This document shows, piece after piece, positions 9,128-16,868 of a DNA stretch of 64,000 bases. Positions within the stretch are counted from its first letter, which is position 1. Each line of letters starts with the position of its first letter. Under the pieces are notes generated by a model. It ran no database searches. It was not told the DNA's origin and saw only the letters and a list, made by a program, of their open reading frames with translations. The translations under genes and the position numbers were made by a program. This stretch comes from Conexibacter woesei Iso977N. GTDB taxonomy: Bacteria > Actinomycetota > Thermoleophilia > Solirubrobacterales > Solirubrobacteraceae. The stretch lies in NCBI RefSeq assembly GCF_000424625.1, contig NZ_AUKG01000002.1:372001-436000 (forward strand), written 5' to 3'.

Positions 9128-9159
9128 GAAACCTACTTTCCTAATTGGCTCGGAGTCAA
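9128..9159 (-). promoter_or_regulatory. promoter and probable ROK-repressor operator
   Basis: On the minus strand a -35 TTGACT (9154-9159), an 18-bp spacer and a -10 TAGGTT (9130-9135) drive the kinase/binding-protein pair. The 13-bp inverted repeat GAAACCTACTTTC (9128-9140) covers the -10 box. It lies between the kinase gene and the divergent ROK repressor, the usual place for that repressor's operator. The assignment to that protein is inferred. Confidence 0.6.
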
Positions 9160-9180
9160 GGCGGATAGGCTGGCGGGCCG

Positions 9181-10380
9181 ATGGCGGCCGACGAGCAGAT
9201 GCGACCTGGGCGTCCGCGGTTGCTGCGGGCGATCAACGAGCGCGCGGTGCTGGAGCGGCTGCGGGCCGGGGGTGCCGCGTCGCGGACGGAGCTGGCGGCG
9301 GCGACCGGCGTCTCGAAGCCGACCGTCGGGCAGGCGCTGGCGAACCTCGAGCGCGCCGGGCTGGTCCGGCCGGCCGGGCAGCGGGTGGGGGAGCGCGGGC
9401 GCAGTGCGTTGTTGTACGAGTTGGATCCGACGGCGGCGTACGTCGCGGGCGTGGACGTCGGGCGGTCGTGGGTCCGGGTGGCGGTCGCCGACCTGACGGG
9501 CGCGATCGTCGGGCGGCGCGACGAGCGCAACCGGGCGCGCAGCGCGGGCGCGCTGGTGGAGCGCGTCCGGTCGCTTGCGCACGATGTTGTAGGAGAAGCT
9601 GGCATCGCGTGGGGCGACGTCGTGCACACCGTCGTCGGCTCGCCGGGCGTGCTGGACCCGGAGACCGGCCGCCTGCGCTACGCGCCGAACCTGCCGGGCT
9701 GGGGCCGCGCCGGACTGGTCGACGAGCTGCGCGCCGCGCTGACCGCGTCGCTGTCGATCGACAACGACACCAACTTGGCCGCCCTCGGCGAGCGCGCGTA
9801 CGGGCTGGGGCGCGAGACGCCGGACTTCGTGTACCTGTCGGTCGGGACCGGCGTCGGCATGGGCATCGTGGTCGGCGGCGAGCTGCACCGCGGGGCGCGC
9901 GGGGCCGCCGGCGAGGTCGGCTTCCTGCCGCTGGCCGGTGGCGGGCTCGGCCGGTCCGGATCGGCCTCCCGCGGCGGCGCGCTGGAGGAGGCGGCAGCCG
10001 CATCGGGCCTCGTCCGCACGGCGCGCGACCTCGGCATGACCGGCACGGTCACCGCCGAGCGCATCTTCTCCCTGGCCGCGGCCGGCGACGCGCTGGCCCT
10101 CGAAGCGGTGAGGCACGAGGCCACCCGCCTCGCCGTCGTCGTGGCCGCCGTCGCCGCGATCATCGACCCCAACCTGGTCATCCTCGGCGGGGGCATCGGC
10201 GCCAACGCCAACCTCCTCCTGCCACACCTCGAAGCCGCCGTCGAGAGCCTCACCCCCCTCCGCCCGCCCATCGCTCTCTCAACCCTGGGCACCGACGCCA
10301 TCCTCCTCGGCGCCCTCTCGACCGCCCTCACCACCGCCCACGACCTCGTCTTCACCGAACGCGCCGGCGACGGCCGCTGA
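9181..10380 (+). CDS. ROK-family transcriptional repressor (XylR/NagC type)
   Basis: A 399-residue two-domain regulator. Residues about 10-70 form a winged helix-turn-helix (SRTELAAATGVSKPTVGQALANLERAGL region), and the rest is a ROK sugar-sensing domain with SIDNDTN and GTGVGMGIVVGG motifs and a late ILGGGIG. No zinc-binding cysteines are present. It is divergent from a ROK kinase plus sugar-binding lipoprotein and probably represses them in response to the sugar or its phosphate. A TAGGCT box at 9166-9171 ends nine bases before the ATG, suggesting a leaderless message. Confidence 0.9.
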   Translation: MAADEQMRPGRPRLLRAINERAVLERLRAGGAASRTELAAATGVSKPTVGQALANLERAGLVRPAGQRVGERGRSALLYELDPTAAYVAGVDVGRSWVRVAVADLTGAIVGRRDERNRARSAGALVERVRSLAHDVVGEAGIAWGDVVHTVVGSPGVLDPETGRLRYAPNLPGWGRAGLVDELRAALTASLSIDNDTNLAALGERAYGLGRETPDFVYLSVGTGVGMGIVVGGELHRGARGAAGEVGFLPLAGGGLGRSGSASRGGALEEAAAASGLVRTARDLGMTGTVTAERIFSLAAAGDALALEAVRHEATRLAVVVAAVAAIIDPNLVILGGGIGANANLLLPHLEAAVESLTPLRPPIALSTLGTDAILLGALSTALTTAHDLVFTERAGDGR

Positions 10381-10403
10381 CCGCCAAGGTCGTCAGGCGG
10401 CCG
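10371..10403. terminator. bidirectional hairpin spanning two stop codons
   Basis: CGGCCGCTGA (10371-10380) can pair with TCAGGCGGCCG (10393-10403), with one unpaired base. It contains the stop of the ROK repressor and the stop of the convergent exporter gene. No T-tract is seen. Confidence 0.5.
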
Positions 10404-12384
10404 GCTCGAGCTCGGTGGCGAGGCGGCGGAGGAGGGGGTCCAGCTCCGGGTTCTCGTCGGGGGACCAGTCGGCGATGAGGGTGCGGAGGCCGTCGGTGCG
10501 GGCGGCGACGAGGTCGGTGCGGATGGTCTGACCCTCGGGGGTGAGGTGGGTGGGTGGGTTGGCCGTGACGAGGCCTTGGGCCTGGAGGTCGGCGAGGGCC
10601 TCGTCGAACCTGGACGGGTTCACGAGCGGGAGCTTGCGGTAGAGCGTGATGTCGTCGGGCGCGTCGGGTGCGCCGCCGCGCAGGAGCAGCCAGGCGGCGC
10701 TCGGCGACAGGTCGATCCCGGCCCTGCGCGTCGTGTCCTGCAGGAACTCGAGCGTGCGCTCGCGGCCGACCAGCCGCGTCAGCCCGCGGGTGATCTCGCG
10801 CAGGGAATCGGTGTCGACCGGCGCGCCGAAGGACTCGCCGATGTCGCTCGCCGACGACTCGACGGTCTGGCGCAGCGGCTTCTGCTGGATGAACCACGCC
10901 AGGATGAACGCGACGACCATCACGCACGTCGCGACGACGAAGACCGAGTGCAGCGCGTCGGTGAACGACGCGATGTAGGCGTCGTGCAGCGGCGCGGGCA
11001 GCCGCTCGATCTGCGCCGGGTTGACCCCGCCCTCGGTGCCCTTCGACGCGCCGGTCGGGATCTTCTCGCTCAACTCCGAGCTCAGCCGCCCGGAGAAGAT
11101 CGCGCCGAGCACCGCGGTCCCCAGCGAGCCGCCGATCGACCGGAACAGCGTCGCGCCGGACGTTGCGACGCCGAGCTGGTCGTAGGACACCGCGTTCTGC
11201 GTGGCCAGCACGAGCACCTGCATGACCATGCCGAGGCCGAGCCCGAGGACCAGCATGTGCAGCGCGGCGACGCCGCTGGCGGTCGTCTCGTCCAAGGACG
11301 ACAACAACCACAGCCCCAGCGCGGCCACCGCCGTGCCGAGGATCGGGAAGACCTTGTACTTGCCGGTCCGCGTGATGATCTGCCCGGACGCGATCGAGGA
11401 CACCAACAACCCGCCCATGACCGGGATCAGCTGCAGGCCCGACGCCGTCGGCGACAGGCCGCGGACGACCTGCTGGAACAGCGGCAGGTACGTCAGCGCG
11501 CCGAACAGCGCGAAGCCGACGACCAGGCCGACCGCGCTGCACACGACGAACACGCGATTCCTGAACAGCGAGGGGGGCAGGATCGGCTCGGAGGCGCGCC
11601 GCTCGACCTGGGTCAGCGCGAGGAGCGCCAGGACGCCGACGATCCCCATCCCGACGATCTCCGGCGACCCCCAGTCGTAGGTGTTGCCGCCGAGCGTCGT
11701 CGCGAGGATGATCGCGCTCAGCCCGACCGCGAGCAGCAGCGTCCCGCCGTAGTCGATCTGGTGCCTGCGGCGCTCCGTGACGCTCGGCAGGGTCCGCGCG
11801 AGCACGAAGAACGCCGCGATGCCGACCGGCAGGTTCACGTAGAAGATCGACCGCCACGAGATGTTCGTCGTCAGGAAGCCGCCGAGCAGCGGCCCGGCGA
11901 CGCTCGACACCCCGAACACCGCGCCGAACAGCCCGCTGTACCTGCCGCGCTCGCTCGGCGGGACGACGTCGCCGATCGCCGCCTGCGCGCTGACCATCAG
12001 CCCGCCGCCGCCCAGGCCCTGGATCGCCCGGAACGCGATCAGCTCGGTCATGCCCTGCGCCAGCCCGCACAGCGCGCTGCCGATCAGGAACAGGACCAGC
12101 GCCGCCTGCAGGACGACCTTGCGGCCGAACAAGTCCCCCAACTTGCCGTACAGCGGCGTCACGACGGTGACCGCCAGCAGGTAGGCGGTCACGACCCACG
12201 ACAGGTGCTCCAGCCCGCCGAGGTCGCCGACGATCGTCGGCAGCGCGGTCGAGACGATCGTCTGATCCAGCGACGCCAGCAGCATCACGAGCATCAGCCC
12301 GCCCATGACCACCCAGATGTGCGGCCTGGACTCCTCGGCAGGCGGTGGCGGCGTGGCGGCGGTGGTGGTCGCGGCGGCGGACAT
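10393..12384 (-). CDS. DHA2-family multidrug MFS exporter with C-terminal winged-helix-like extension
   Basis: A 663-residue protein. Residues about 25-505 form a 14-helix MFS transporter of the DHA2 drug:proton antiporter group, with LDQTIVSTALPTI in helix 1, the GKLGDLFGRK loop 2-3 motif and the GPLLGGFL antiporter motif C. DHA2 proteins usually end near residue 500-520. Here about 150 further soluble residues follow, containing LLLRGG, FDEALADLQAQGLV and HLTPEGQ, which look like a MarR/PadR-type winged helix with its wing. Upstream lies a TetR gene with two palindromic operators, so this is probably the exporter controlled by that regulator. Confidence 0.88.
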   Translation of the reverse strand: MSAAATTTAATPPPPAEESRPHIWVVMGGLMLVMLLASLDQTIVSTALPTIVGDLGGLEHLSWVVTAYLLAVTVVTPLYGKLGDLFGRKVVLQAALVLFLIGSALCGLAQGMTELIAFRAIQGLGGGGLMVSAQAAIGDVVPPSERGRYSGLFGAVFGVSSVAGPLLGGFLTTNISWRSIFYVNLPVGIAAFFVLARTLPSVTERRRHQIDYGGTLLLAVGLSAIILATTLGGNTYDWGSPEIVGMGIVGVLALLALTQVERRASEPILPPSLFRNRVFVVCSAVGLVVGFALFGALTYLPLFQQVVRGLSPTASGLQLIPVMGGLLVSSIASGQIITRTGKYKVFPILGTAVAALGLWLLSSLDETTASGVAALHMLVLGLGLGMVMQVLVLATQNAVSYDQLGVATSGATLFRSIGGSLGTAVLGAIFSGRLSSELSEKIPTGASKGTEGGVNPAQIERLPAPLHDAYIASFTDALHSVFVVATCVMVVAFILAWFIQQKPLRQTVESSASDIGESFGAPVDTDSLREITRGLTRLVGRERTLEFLQDTTRRAGIDLSPSAAWLLLRGGAPDAPDDITLYRKLPLVNPSRFDEALADLQAQGLVTANPPTHLTPEGQTIRTDLVAARTDGLRTLIADWSPDENPELDPLLRRLATELEPAA

Positions 12385-12419
12385 CCCCCGCTTCTACCCC
12401 CACGCGCCCGCCAGGGCAA

Positions 12420-12435
12420 TCACTCCCGAGGGTGA
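12420..12435. promoter_or_regulatory. near-palindrome upstream of the exporter gene
   Basis: TCACTCCCGAGGGTGA is a 16-bp imperfect inverted repeat (TCAC...GTGA arms intact) lying 36 bases upstream of the exporter start and 12 bases from the TetR operators. It may be a further regulator site for the exporter. No binding protein can be named. Confidence 0.35.
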
Positions 12436-12446
12436 ATCGGACGTCC

Positions 12447-12482
12447 GTACCTTGCAGGTACGCCTCTGTACCTCTAAGGTAC
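12447..12482. promoter_or_regulatory. twin TetR operators, GTACCT-N3-AGGTAC
   Basis: Two perfect palindromes, GTACCTTGCAGGTAC (12447-12461) and GTACCTCTAAGGTAC (12468-12482), start exactly 21 bp apart, two helical turns. The second contains TAAGGT (12475-12480), a -10 box that ends nine bases before the GTG start of the TetR gene. Repressor bound here would block its own gene and probably the divergent exporter. Confidence 0.8.
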
Positions 12483-12489
12483 GCAGCCC

Positions 12490-13164
12490 GTGACGGACCT
12501 GTCCCTCGTCGCATCGCACCCGGAGGTCGGCACCGGCCTCGCCGCCCGCGGCTCCCAGCGCGCGCGGCTCGTCGAGGGCATGATCCAGGCCGTCGCCGAG
12601 AAGGGCTACGCCAACGCGACGGTCGCCGACGCGGTCCGCGCCGCGCGGGTCTCCCGCGGGACCTTCTACGCGCAGTTCGCCTCCAAGGAGGAGTGCTTCC
12701 TCGAGGCCTACAAGTACGGGATCGACGTGATGGTCGACCGGATCCGCACCGCGATCCGCGCCACCGCGCCCGAGGCCAACTGGCAGGAGCGCCTGCGCAC
12801 CGGCATCCGCGCCTACCTCGAGACGCTCTCCGGCGAGCCGCGCTTCGCGCGCACGCACCTGTTCGAGGTCCACCTCGCGGGCCCGCGCGCGGGCGCGGCG
12901 CGCGACGCGGCGCTGCGGGCGTTCGCCGACCGCTACCGCAGCTCGTTCCGCGCCGCGCTCGAGGAGCGCCCGGAGCTGCGCATGCCTTCCGACGACGCGC
13001 TGTTCATCCTCAGCGCCGGCGTCGACCAGCTGATCTGCGCGCGCGTGCGCGCCGGGGCGCTCGACACGCTCCCCGATCTGACCGACGAGCTCACGCTCAC
13101 GGCGGTCGCCTTCCTGGAGGGCGCCGCAGCAATCACACCAACAACCGAGAGAGGAGCGTCCTAG
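12490..13164 (+). CDS. TetR/AcrR-family regulator
   Basis: A 224-residue regulator. The N-terminal helix-turn-helix spans about residues 25-70, with the recognition segment VSRGTFYAQFASKEECFLEAY; the remainder is a helical ligand-binding domain. The start is GTG 12490, with the -10 box TAAGGT ending nine bases before it. Two operator palindromes sit directly upstream. It is divergent from the multidrug exporter and four bases upstream of an acyl-CoA dehydrogenase pair on the same strand, so it may control both, perhaps sensing an acyl-CoA or lipophilic compound. The ligand is unknown. Confidence 0.9.
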   Translation: MTDLSLVASHPEVGTGLAARGSQRARLVEGMIQAVAEKGYANATVADAVRAARVSRGTFYAQFASKEECFLEAYKYGIDVMVDRIRTAIRATAPEANWQERLRTGIRAYLETLSGEPRFARTHLFEVHLAGPRAGAARDAALRAFADRYRSSFRAALEERPELRMPSDDALFILSAGVDQLICARVRAGALDTLPDLTDELTLTAVAFLEGAAAITPTTERGAS

Positions 13165-13168
13165 TCCC

Positions 13169-14317
13169 ATGGACCTCACCTTCTCCGACGCCGAGGCGCA
13201 GTTCCGCGACGAGCTGCGCGCCTGGTTCGAGAGCAACGACCCCGGCGAGATGCCCGAGGGCGACGACGCCGGCTACGCCTGGCGCCGCGACTGGCAGAAG
13301 CGCCTGGCCGCCGACCGCTACGCCGCCGTCCACTGGCCCGAGCAGTACGGCGGCCGCGGCGCGACGATCACGCAGTCGGCGATCTTCTTCGAGGAGCTCG
13401 GCCGCGCACGCCGCCCGCTGCCCGCCAACGTGCTCGGCATCCTGCTGGCCGGCCCGACGATCATGACGTTCGGGACCGACGAGCAGAAGGACCGCTACCT
13501 CGCCCCGATCCTCACCGGCGATGAGATCTGGTGCCAGGGCTTCAGCGAGCCCGACGCCGGCTCCGACCTCGCCTCTCTGAAGACCAAAGCGGTCAAGGAC
13601 GGCGACGAGTGGGTGATCACCGGCCAGAAGGTCTGGACCTCCGGCGCCCAGTACAGCAAGTGGTGCATGTTGGTCGCCCGGACCGACTTCGACGCCCCCA
13701 AGCACAAGGGGTTGACCTACTTCCTGATGGACATGGAGCAGCCCGGCGTCCAGGTGCGCCCGCTGGTCCAGATCACCGGCGAGCCCGAGTTCAACGAGCT
13801 GTTCATCGAGGGCGCGCGGATCCCGGACGAGAACGTCCTGGGCGGCGTCGGCAACGGCTGGCGCGTCGCGCTGACCACGCTGATGAACGAGCGCTCCGGC
13901 CTCGCGTTCTTCCTGCAGGTGCGTCTGCGCCAGCTGCTCGACGAGCTGATCGAGGAGGCCGCCGCGCGCGGGCTCCTGGACGATCCGATCGTCGCCGACA
14001 GGTTGGGGTACCTGCACACGAAGGCCGAGATCCTGCGGCTCACGGCCTACCGCGGCCTGACCACGATCGAGAAGTACGGCACCCCCGGCCCCGAGGGCTC
14101 GCTGACCAAGTGGATGTGGTCGGAGACCAACCAGGAGCTGGTGCAGTTCGCGGCCGACCTGCTCGGCCCGGAGGCGCTGATCTCCGGCGAGAAGTGGGCC
14201 TACGAGCTGCTGCGCGCCCGCGGCAACACGATCGAGGGCGGCACGACCGAGATCCTCAAGAACATCGTCGCGGAGCGCGTGCTCGGGCTGCCGCGGCTGA
14301 AGGCGGTGACGGCATGA
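13169..14317 (+). CDS. acyl-CoA dehydrogenase, catalytic subunit of a heteromeric pair
   Basis: A 382-residue FAD enzyme of the acyl-CoA dehydrogenase family. N-terminal helical domain, beta domain with CQGFSEPDAGSDLASL and WTSGAQ (FAD and substrate binding), and C-terminal helical domain. The catalytic base is probably the Glu in NTIEGGTTEI near the C-terminus. It overlaps the next dehydrogenase gene (ATGA), which lacks that Glu. Pairs of this kind form alpha2beta2 enzymes in mycobacterial steroid side-chain degradation (ChsE1-ChsE2 type); the substrate here is not known. It begins four bases after the TetR gene. Confidence 0.9.
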   Translation: MDLTFSDAEAQFRDELRAWFESNDPGEMPEGDDAGYAWRRDWQKRLAADRYAAVHWPEQYGGRGATITQSAIFFEELGRARRPLPANVLGILLAGPTIMTFGTDEQKDRYLAPILTGDEIWCQGFSEPDAGSDLASLKTKAVKDGDEWVITGQKVWTSGAQYSKWCMLVARTDFDAPKHKGLTYFLMDMEQPGVQVRPLVQITGEPEFNELFIEGARIPDENVLGGVGNGWRVALTTLMNERSGLAFFLQVRLRQLLDELIEEAAARGLLDDPIVADRLGYLHTKAEILRLTAYRGLTTIEKYGTPGPEGSLTKWMWSETNQELVQFAADLLGPEALISGEKWAYELLRARGNTIEGGTTEILKNIVAERVLGLPRLKAVTA

Positions 14318-15324
14318 ACTTCGACTTCTCCGAAGACCAGCACGAGATCAAGCGCACCGCGCGCGACCTGCTCGGGCAGCGCTCGACGCTCGCCAAGGTG
14401 CGCGAGGCGGCCGAGGGCAAGTCCTATGACGACGCGCTCTGGAAGGAGCTCGTCGAGCTGGGCTGGCCGGGCATCGCGGTCTCCGAGGAGCACGGCGGCC
14501 AGGGTCTCGGCGCGGTCGAGCTGGCGATCCTCTGCGAGGAGCTGGGCTACGCGCTGGCCGCGTCGCCGTTCCTGGCGACCGTGATGGCGGCCGAGGCGAT
14601 CGGCGCGGCCGGCACGGCCGAGCAGCAGGCGCGCTGGCTCCCGGGCCTGGCGAGCGGTGAGATCACCGGCGCGCTCGGCGGCGCGAGCCAGCTCGTCAAC
14701 GACGCCGACGCGGCGGCGGTGATCGTCCTGGTCGGCGACGACGGCGTCGTGCGGCTGCTGCCGCGCGAGCAGGCCGACGTCACGGTCGTGGACTCGATCG
14801 ACCCGACGCGCCGTGCGGCGCGGGTGGCGGGCGAGGGGGAGACGCTCGGCAACGGCGGCCACGACGGGCTGGACCGCGCGACGGTCGCGGTGTCGGCCGA
14901 GCTGGTGGGCGTCGGGCAGCGCGCGCTGGAGATGACGCTGGCCTACGTCAAGGACCGCAGGCAGTTCGACACGCCGGTCGGCGCCTATCAGGCGGTCTCG
15001 CACAAGTGCGCGCAGATGCTCAAGGACACCGAGGGCGCGCGCTCGGCGACGTACTACGCGGCGTGGGCGGCGGACGCGGGCGACGACGGTCCGGGCCTGG
15101 CCGAGCCGGCCTCGCTGGCCAAGTCGGCGGCGAGCGACGGGATCCGCGACGTGACCGCCAACGCGATCCAGGCCCACGGCGGGATCGGGTTCACGTGGGA
15201 GGCCGACGTGCACTGGTTCTACAAGCGCGCGCAGGTCGACGCGGCGCTGCTCGGTGGGTCCGGGCTGCATCGCAGGCGGCTGATCGCGCTGGTGGGCGCG
15301 CGCCTCGCGGGGACGGCCGCGTAG
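14314..15324 (+). CDS. acyl-CoA dehydrogenase-like subunit lacking the catalytic Glu
   Basis: A 336-residue acyl-CoA dehydrogenase-fold protein, shorter than the usual 380. The N-terminal domain is intact (FSEDQHEIKRTARDLL, EEHGGQGLGAVE). The C-terminal domain keeps RRQFDTPVGAYQAVSH and HGGIGFTWEADVHWFYKRA. Where catalytic homologues have EG(T/G)T, this one has ALLGGSGLHRRR with no Glu. It is translationally coupled to the complete partner upstream, so it is probably the structural and FAD-binding half of a heteromeric dehydrogenase. Confidence 0.88.
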   Translation: MNFDFSEDQHEIKRTARDLLGQRSTLAKVREAAEGKSYDDALWKELVELGWPGIAVSEEHGGQGLGAVELAILCEELGYALAASPFLATVMAAEAIGAAGTAEQQARWLPGLASGEITGALGGASQLVNDADAAAVIVLVGDDGVVRLLPREQADVTVVDSIDPTRRAARVAGEGETLGNGGHDGLDRATVAVSAELVGVGQRALEMTLAYVKDRRQFDTPVGAYQAVSHKCAQMLKDTEGARSATYYAAWAADAGDDGPGLAEPASLAKSAASDGIRDVTANAIQAHGGIGFTWEADVHWFYKRAQVDAALLGGSGLHRRRLIALVGARLAGTAA

Positions 15325-15377
15325 GCGAAGCCTGGTCCGACTGGCCAAGAGGTGGTGGGATCCCGCGTCCGGGCGGG

Positions 15378-15383
15378 TACAAT
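15378..15383 (+). promoter_or_regulatory. -10 box of infA
   Basis: TACAAT is the best -10 hexamer in the gap before infA. It implies a transcript start near 15390 and a leader of about 118 bases, long for this window. No good -35 lies 16-18 bp upstream. Confidence 0.55.
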
Positions 15384-15387
15384 GTTC

Positions 15388-15460
15388 AGAGGTGCTCGCA
15401 CGTTCGCGTGCGGTCCCACCCCTCTCAGCGCGATGGTTCGGCCGTGTGCGACGCACACGG
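15388..15460 (+). promoter_or_regulatory. structured infA 5' leader with two hairpins
   Basis: CGCACG-TTCG-CGTGCG (15397-15412) is a six-bp stem with a four-base loop, enclosed by AGAGGTG (15388-15394) facing CACCCCTCT (15417-15425). A second, eight-bp perfect stem CCGTGTGC-GAC-GCACACGG lies at 15442-15460. Both precede the ribosome binding site. They could control infA translation or message stability; no known riboswitch class is recognised. Confidence 0.5.
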
Positions 15461-15507
15461 AGACGCTCTCTCGCGCGCCCCGAACCCGAACGCATGAAGG
15501 AGGCCGC

Positions 15508-15729
15508 ATGGCCGTAGAGGACAAGGTCGCTCTTGAAGGTGAAGTCGTCGAGTCGCTTCCCAACCTGCTCTTCCGCATCCAGCTCGACATGGACGATCAC
15601 GAGGTTCTCGCGCACCTCGCCGGCAAGATGCGCCGTAACCGCATCCGCGTGCTGCCGGGTGACCGCGTGCGCGTCGAGGTCTCTCCGTACGACCTCACCC
15701 GCGGGCGCATCGTCTACCGGATGAAGTAG
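15508..15729 (+). CDS. infA: translation initiation factor IF-1
   Basis: A 73-residue S1/OB-fold protein matching IF-1 over its whole length: [37 protein letters not shown] and the C-terminal [15 protein letters not shown]-1 binds the A site of the 30S subunit during initiation. AAGGAGG at 15497-15503, four bases before the ATG, is the strongest ribosome binding site seen in the window. In many bacteria infA sits with rpmJ-rpsM-rpsK; here it stands alone between an acyl-CoA dehydrogenase gene and a convergent HAD gene. Whether a second copy exists in the ribosomal cluster cannot be told. Confidence 0.97.
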   Translation: MAVEDKVALEGEVVESLPNLLFRIQLDMDDHEVLAHLAGKMRRNRIRVLPGDRVRVEVSPYDLTRGRIVYRMK

Positions 15730-15732
15730 CGC

Positions 15733-15755
15733 CGGAGGCGCTTCACGCGCCTCCG
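15733..15755. terminator. 9-bp hairpin terminator after infA
   Basis: CGGAGGCGC (15733-15741), loop TTCAC, GCGCCTCCG (15747-15755): a perfect nine-bp stem four bases after the infA stop. It also covers the last codons of the convergent HAD gene, so it may act in both directions. No T-tract. Confidence 0.7.
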
Positions 15756-16405
15756 ATGGACGCCAGCAGCGCTGGCGTCACCTCCCTGATCCCGTCGACC
15801 ACGACCGCGGCGAGCGCCAGCGCGTCGGGGGCCGGCGGGAAGGCGTGGTTGGGCGTGGCGATGACGACCATGCCCGCCGCACCGGCCGCGCGCAGGCCGT
15901 TCGAGGAGTCCTCGACGGCGGCGCAGTCGTTTGGGTCTGCGCCGATCCGGCGCGCCGCCTCGAGGTACACGTCGGGCGCGGGCTTGCCGCGCGCGACCTC
16001 CTCGGATGACACGGTCGCCGCGAAGTGCCGCGCGATGTCCGCGGCGTCGAGGACGGCGTCGATGACCTCGCGGTTGGCGCTCGAAGCGAGCGCCAGCGCG
16101 TAGTGGTCGGCGAGTGCCCGCACCGCTGCGACGGCGCCCGGCAGGAGGGGCAGCGTCCGGTGCACCTCGGCGACGACCCCGGCGGCGACCTCCTTCGAGA
16201 TCGTCTCCACGTCGCCGTCCACACCCAGCTCGTCGCGCAGATACCGCGACCACTCGGCACTCGACATCCCCTGCATCGCCTCCGTGGCGCCGTCCTTCCA
16301 GGCCCCACCATGCGCGGCAACGTACGCCCTCCGCTCCCGATCCCAGACCTCCTCGGTGTCGACGATGACACCGTCCATGTCCAAGACCACCGCCTCGATG
16401 CTCAT
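15743..16405 (-). CDS. HAD-superfamily hydrolase, beta-phosphoglucomutase-like
   Basis: A 220-residue HAD enzyme of the cap-1 type. Motif I is DMDGV (Asp9, Asp11), motif II the ALASSANRE segment, motif III the Lys in ARGKPAPD, and motif IV VEDSSNG. Enzymes of this group are beta-phosphoglucomutases or small sugar-phosphate phosphatases; the sequence does not decide between them. A TAGCCT box on the minus strand (16413-16418) ends seven bases before the ATG and overlaps the stop of the GNAT gene upstream, so the gene may have its own leaderless promoter. Confidence 0.9.
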   Translation of the reverse strand: MSIEAVVLDMDGVIVDTEEVWDRERRAYVAAHGGAWKDGATEAMQGMSSAEWSRYLRDELGVDGDVETISKEVAAGVVAEVHRTLPLLPGAVAAVRALADHYALALASSANREVIDAVLDAADIARHFAATVSSEEVARGKPAPDVYLEAARRIGADPNDCAAVEDSSNGLRAAGAAGMVVIATPNHAFPPAPDALALAAVVVDGIREVTPALLASIGGA

Positions 16406-16415
16406 GGCCCGGAGG

Positions 16416-16868
16416 CTAGAGGACCAAGGACATCAGGAAGTGGGGGCCGATCGAGGGCATGAGGAACTCGGGGCCTTCGGTGGTGAAGCCGGCGCGTTCG
16501 TAGAAGCCGAGGGCGGGGGTGCGGGCGTTGCACCAGATGCGGATGGCGCCCTCGGTGCGTGCGTGGTGGATGCACGCGGTGAGGAGCTGGGCGCCGGCGC
16601 CGCGGCCGCGGCCGTGGTCCGGGTCGGTGGCCATGCCGCGGATGCGCCAGTCGCCGGGCGTTGGGGAATGGGGGTGGGGCTCGGGCGTGATCGAGGCAAT
16701 GCCTATGGGTTGGTCGCGCGCGCTGTCCTCGTCCATGAAGGCGGCGAAGTGGGCTGCCCCGGGCGTGTCATCGCCGTCGTAGACCTGCTCGGCGATCGTC
16801 TGGTGGGGGCGCAGGACCCGTTGGCGCAGGGGTCGAACGACGGCCGCGGGGACCTGCTCGACGATCAC
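16416..16868 (-). CDS. GNAT-family N-acetyltransferase
   Basis: A 150-residue acetyltransferase. The acetyl-CoA motif A lies in WRIRGMATDPDHGRGRGAGAQLL at about residues 73-95 (the GRGRGAG loop), followed by WCNARTPALGFYERAGF, the typical motif B. The substrate is unknown. GTG 16868 overlaps the stop of the EAL-GAF gene (GTGA), so the two are coupled. Confidence 0.85.
   Translation of the reverse strand: MIVEQVPAAVVRPLRQRVLRPHQTIAEQVYDGDDTPGAAHFAAFMDEDSARDQPIGIASITPEPHPHSPTPGDWRIRGMATDPDHGRGRGAGAQLLTACIHHARTEGAIRIWCNARTPALGFYERAGFTTEGPEFLMPSIGPHFLMSLVL

Noticed and set aside
15388-15460. Known riboswitch in the infA leader
   Set aside because: The two hairpins match no riboswitch class that I recognise; reported only as leader structure.
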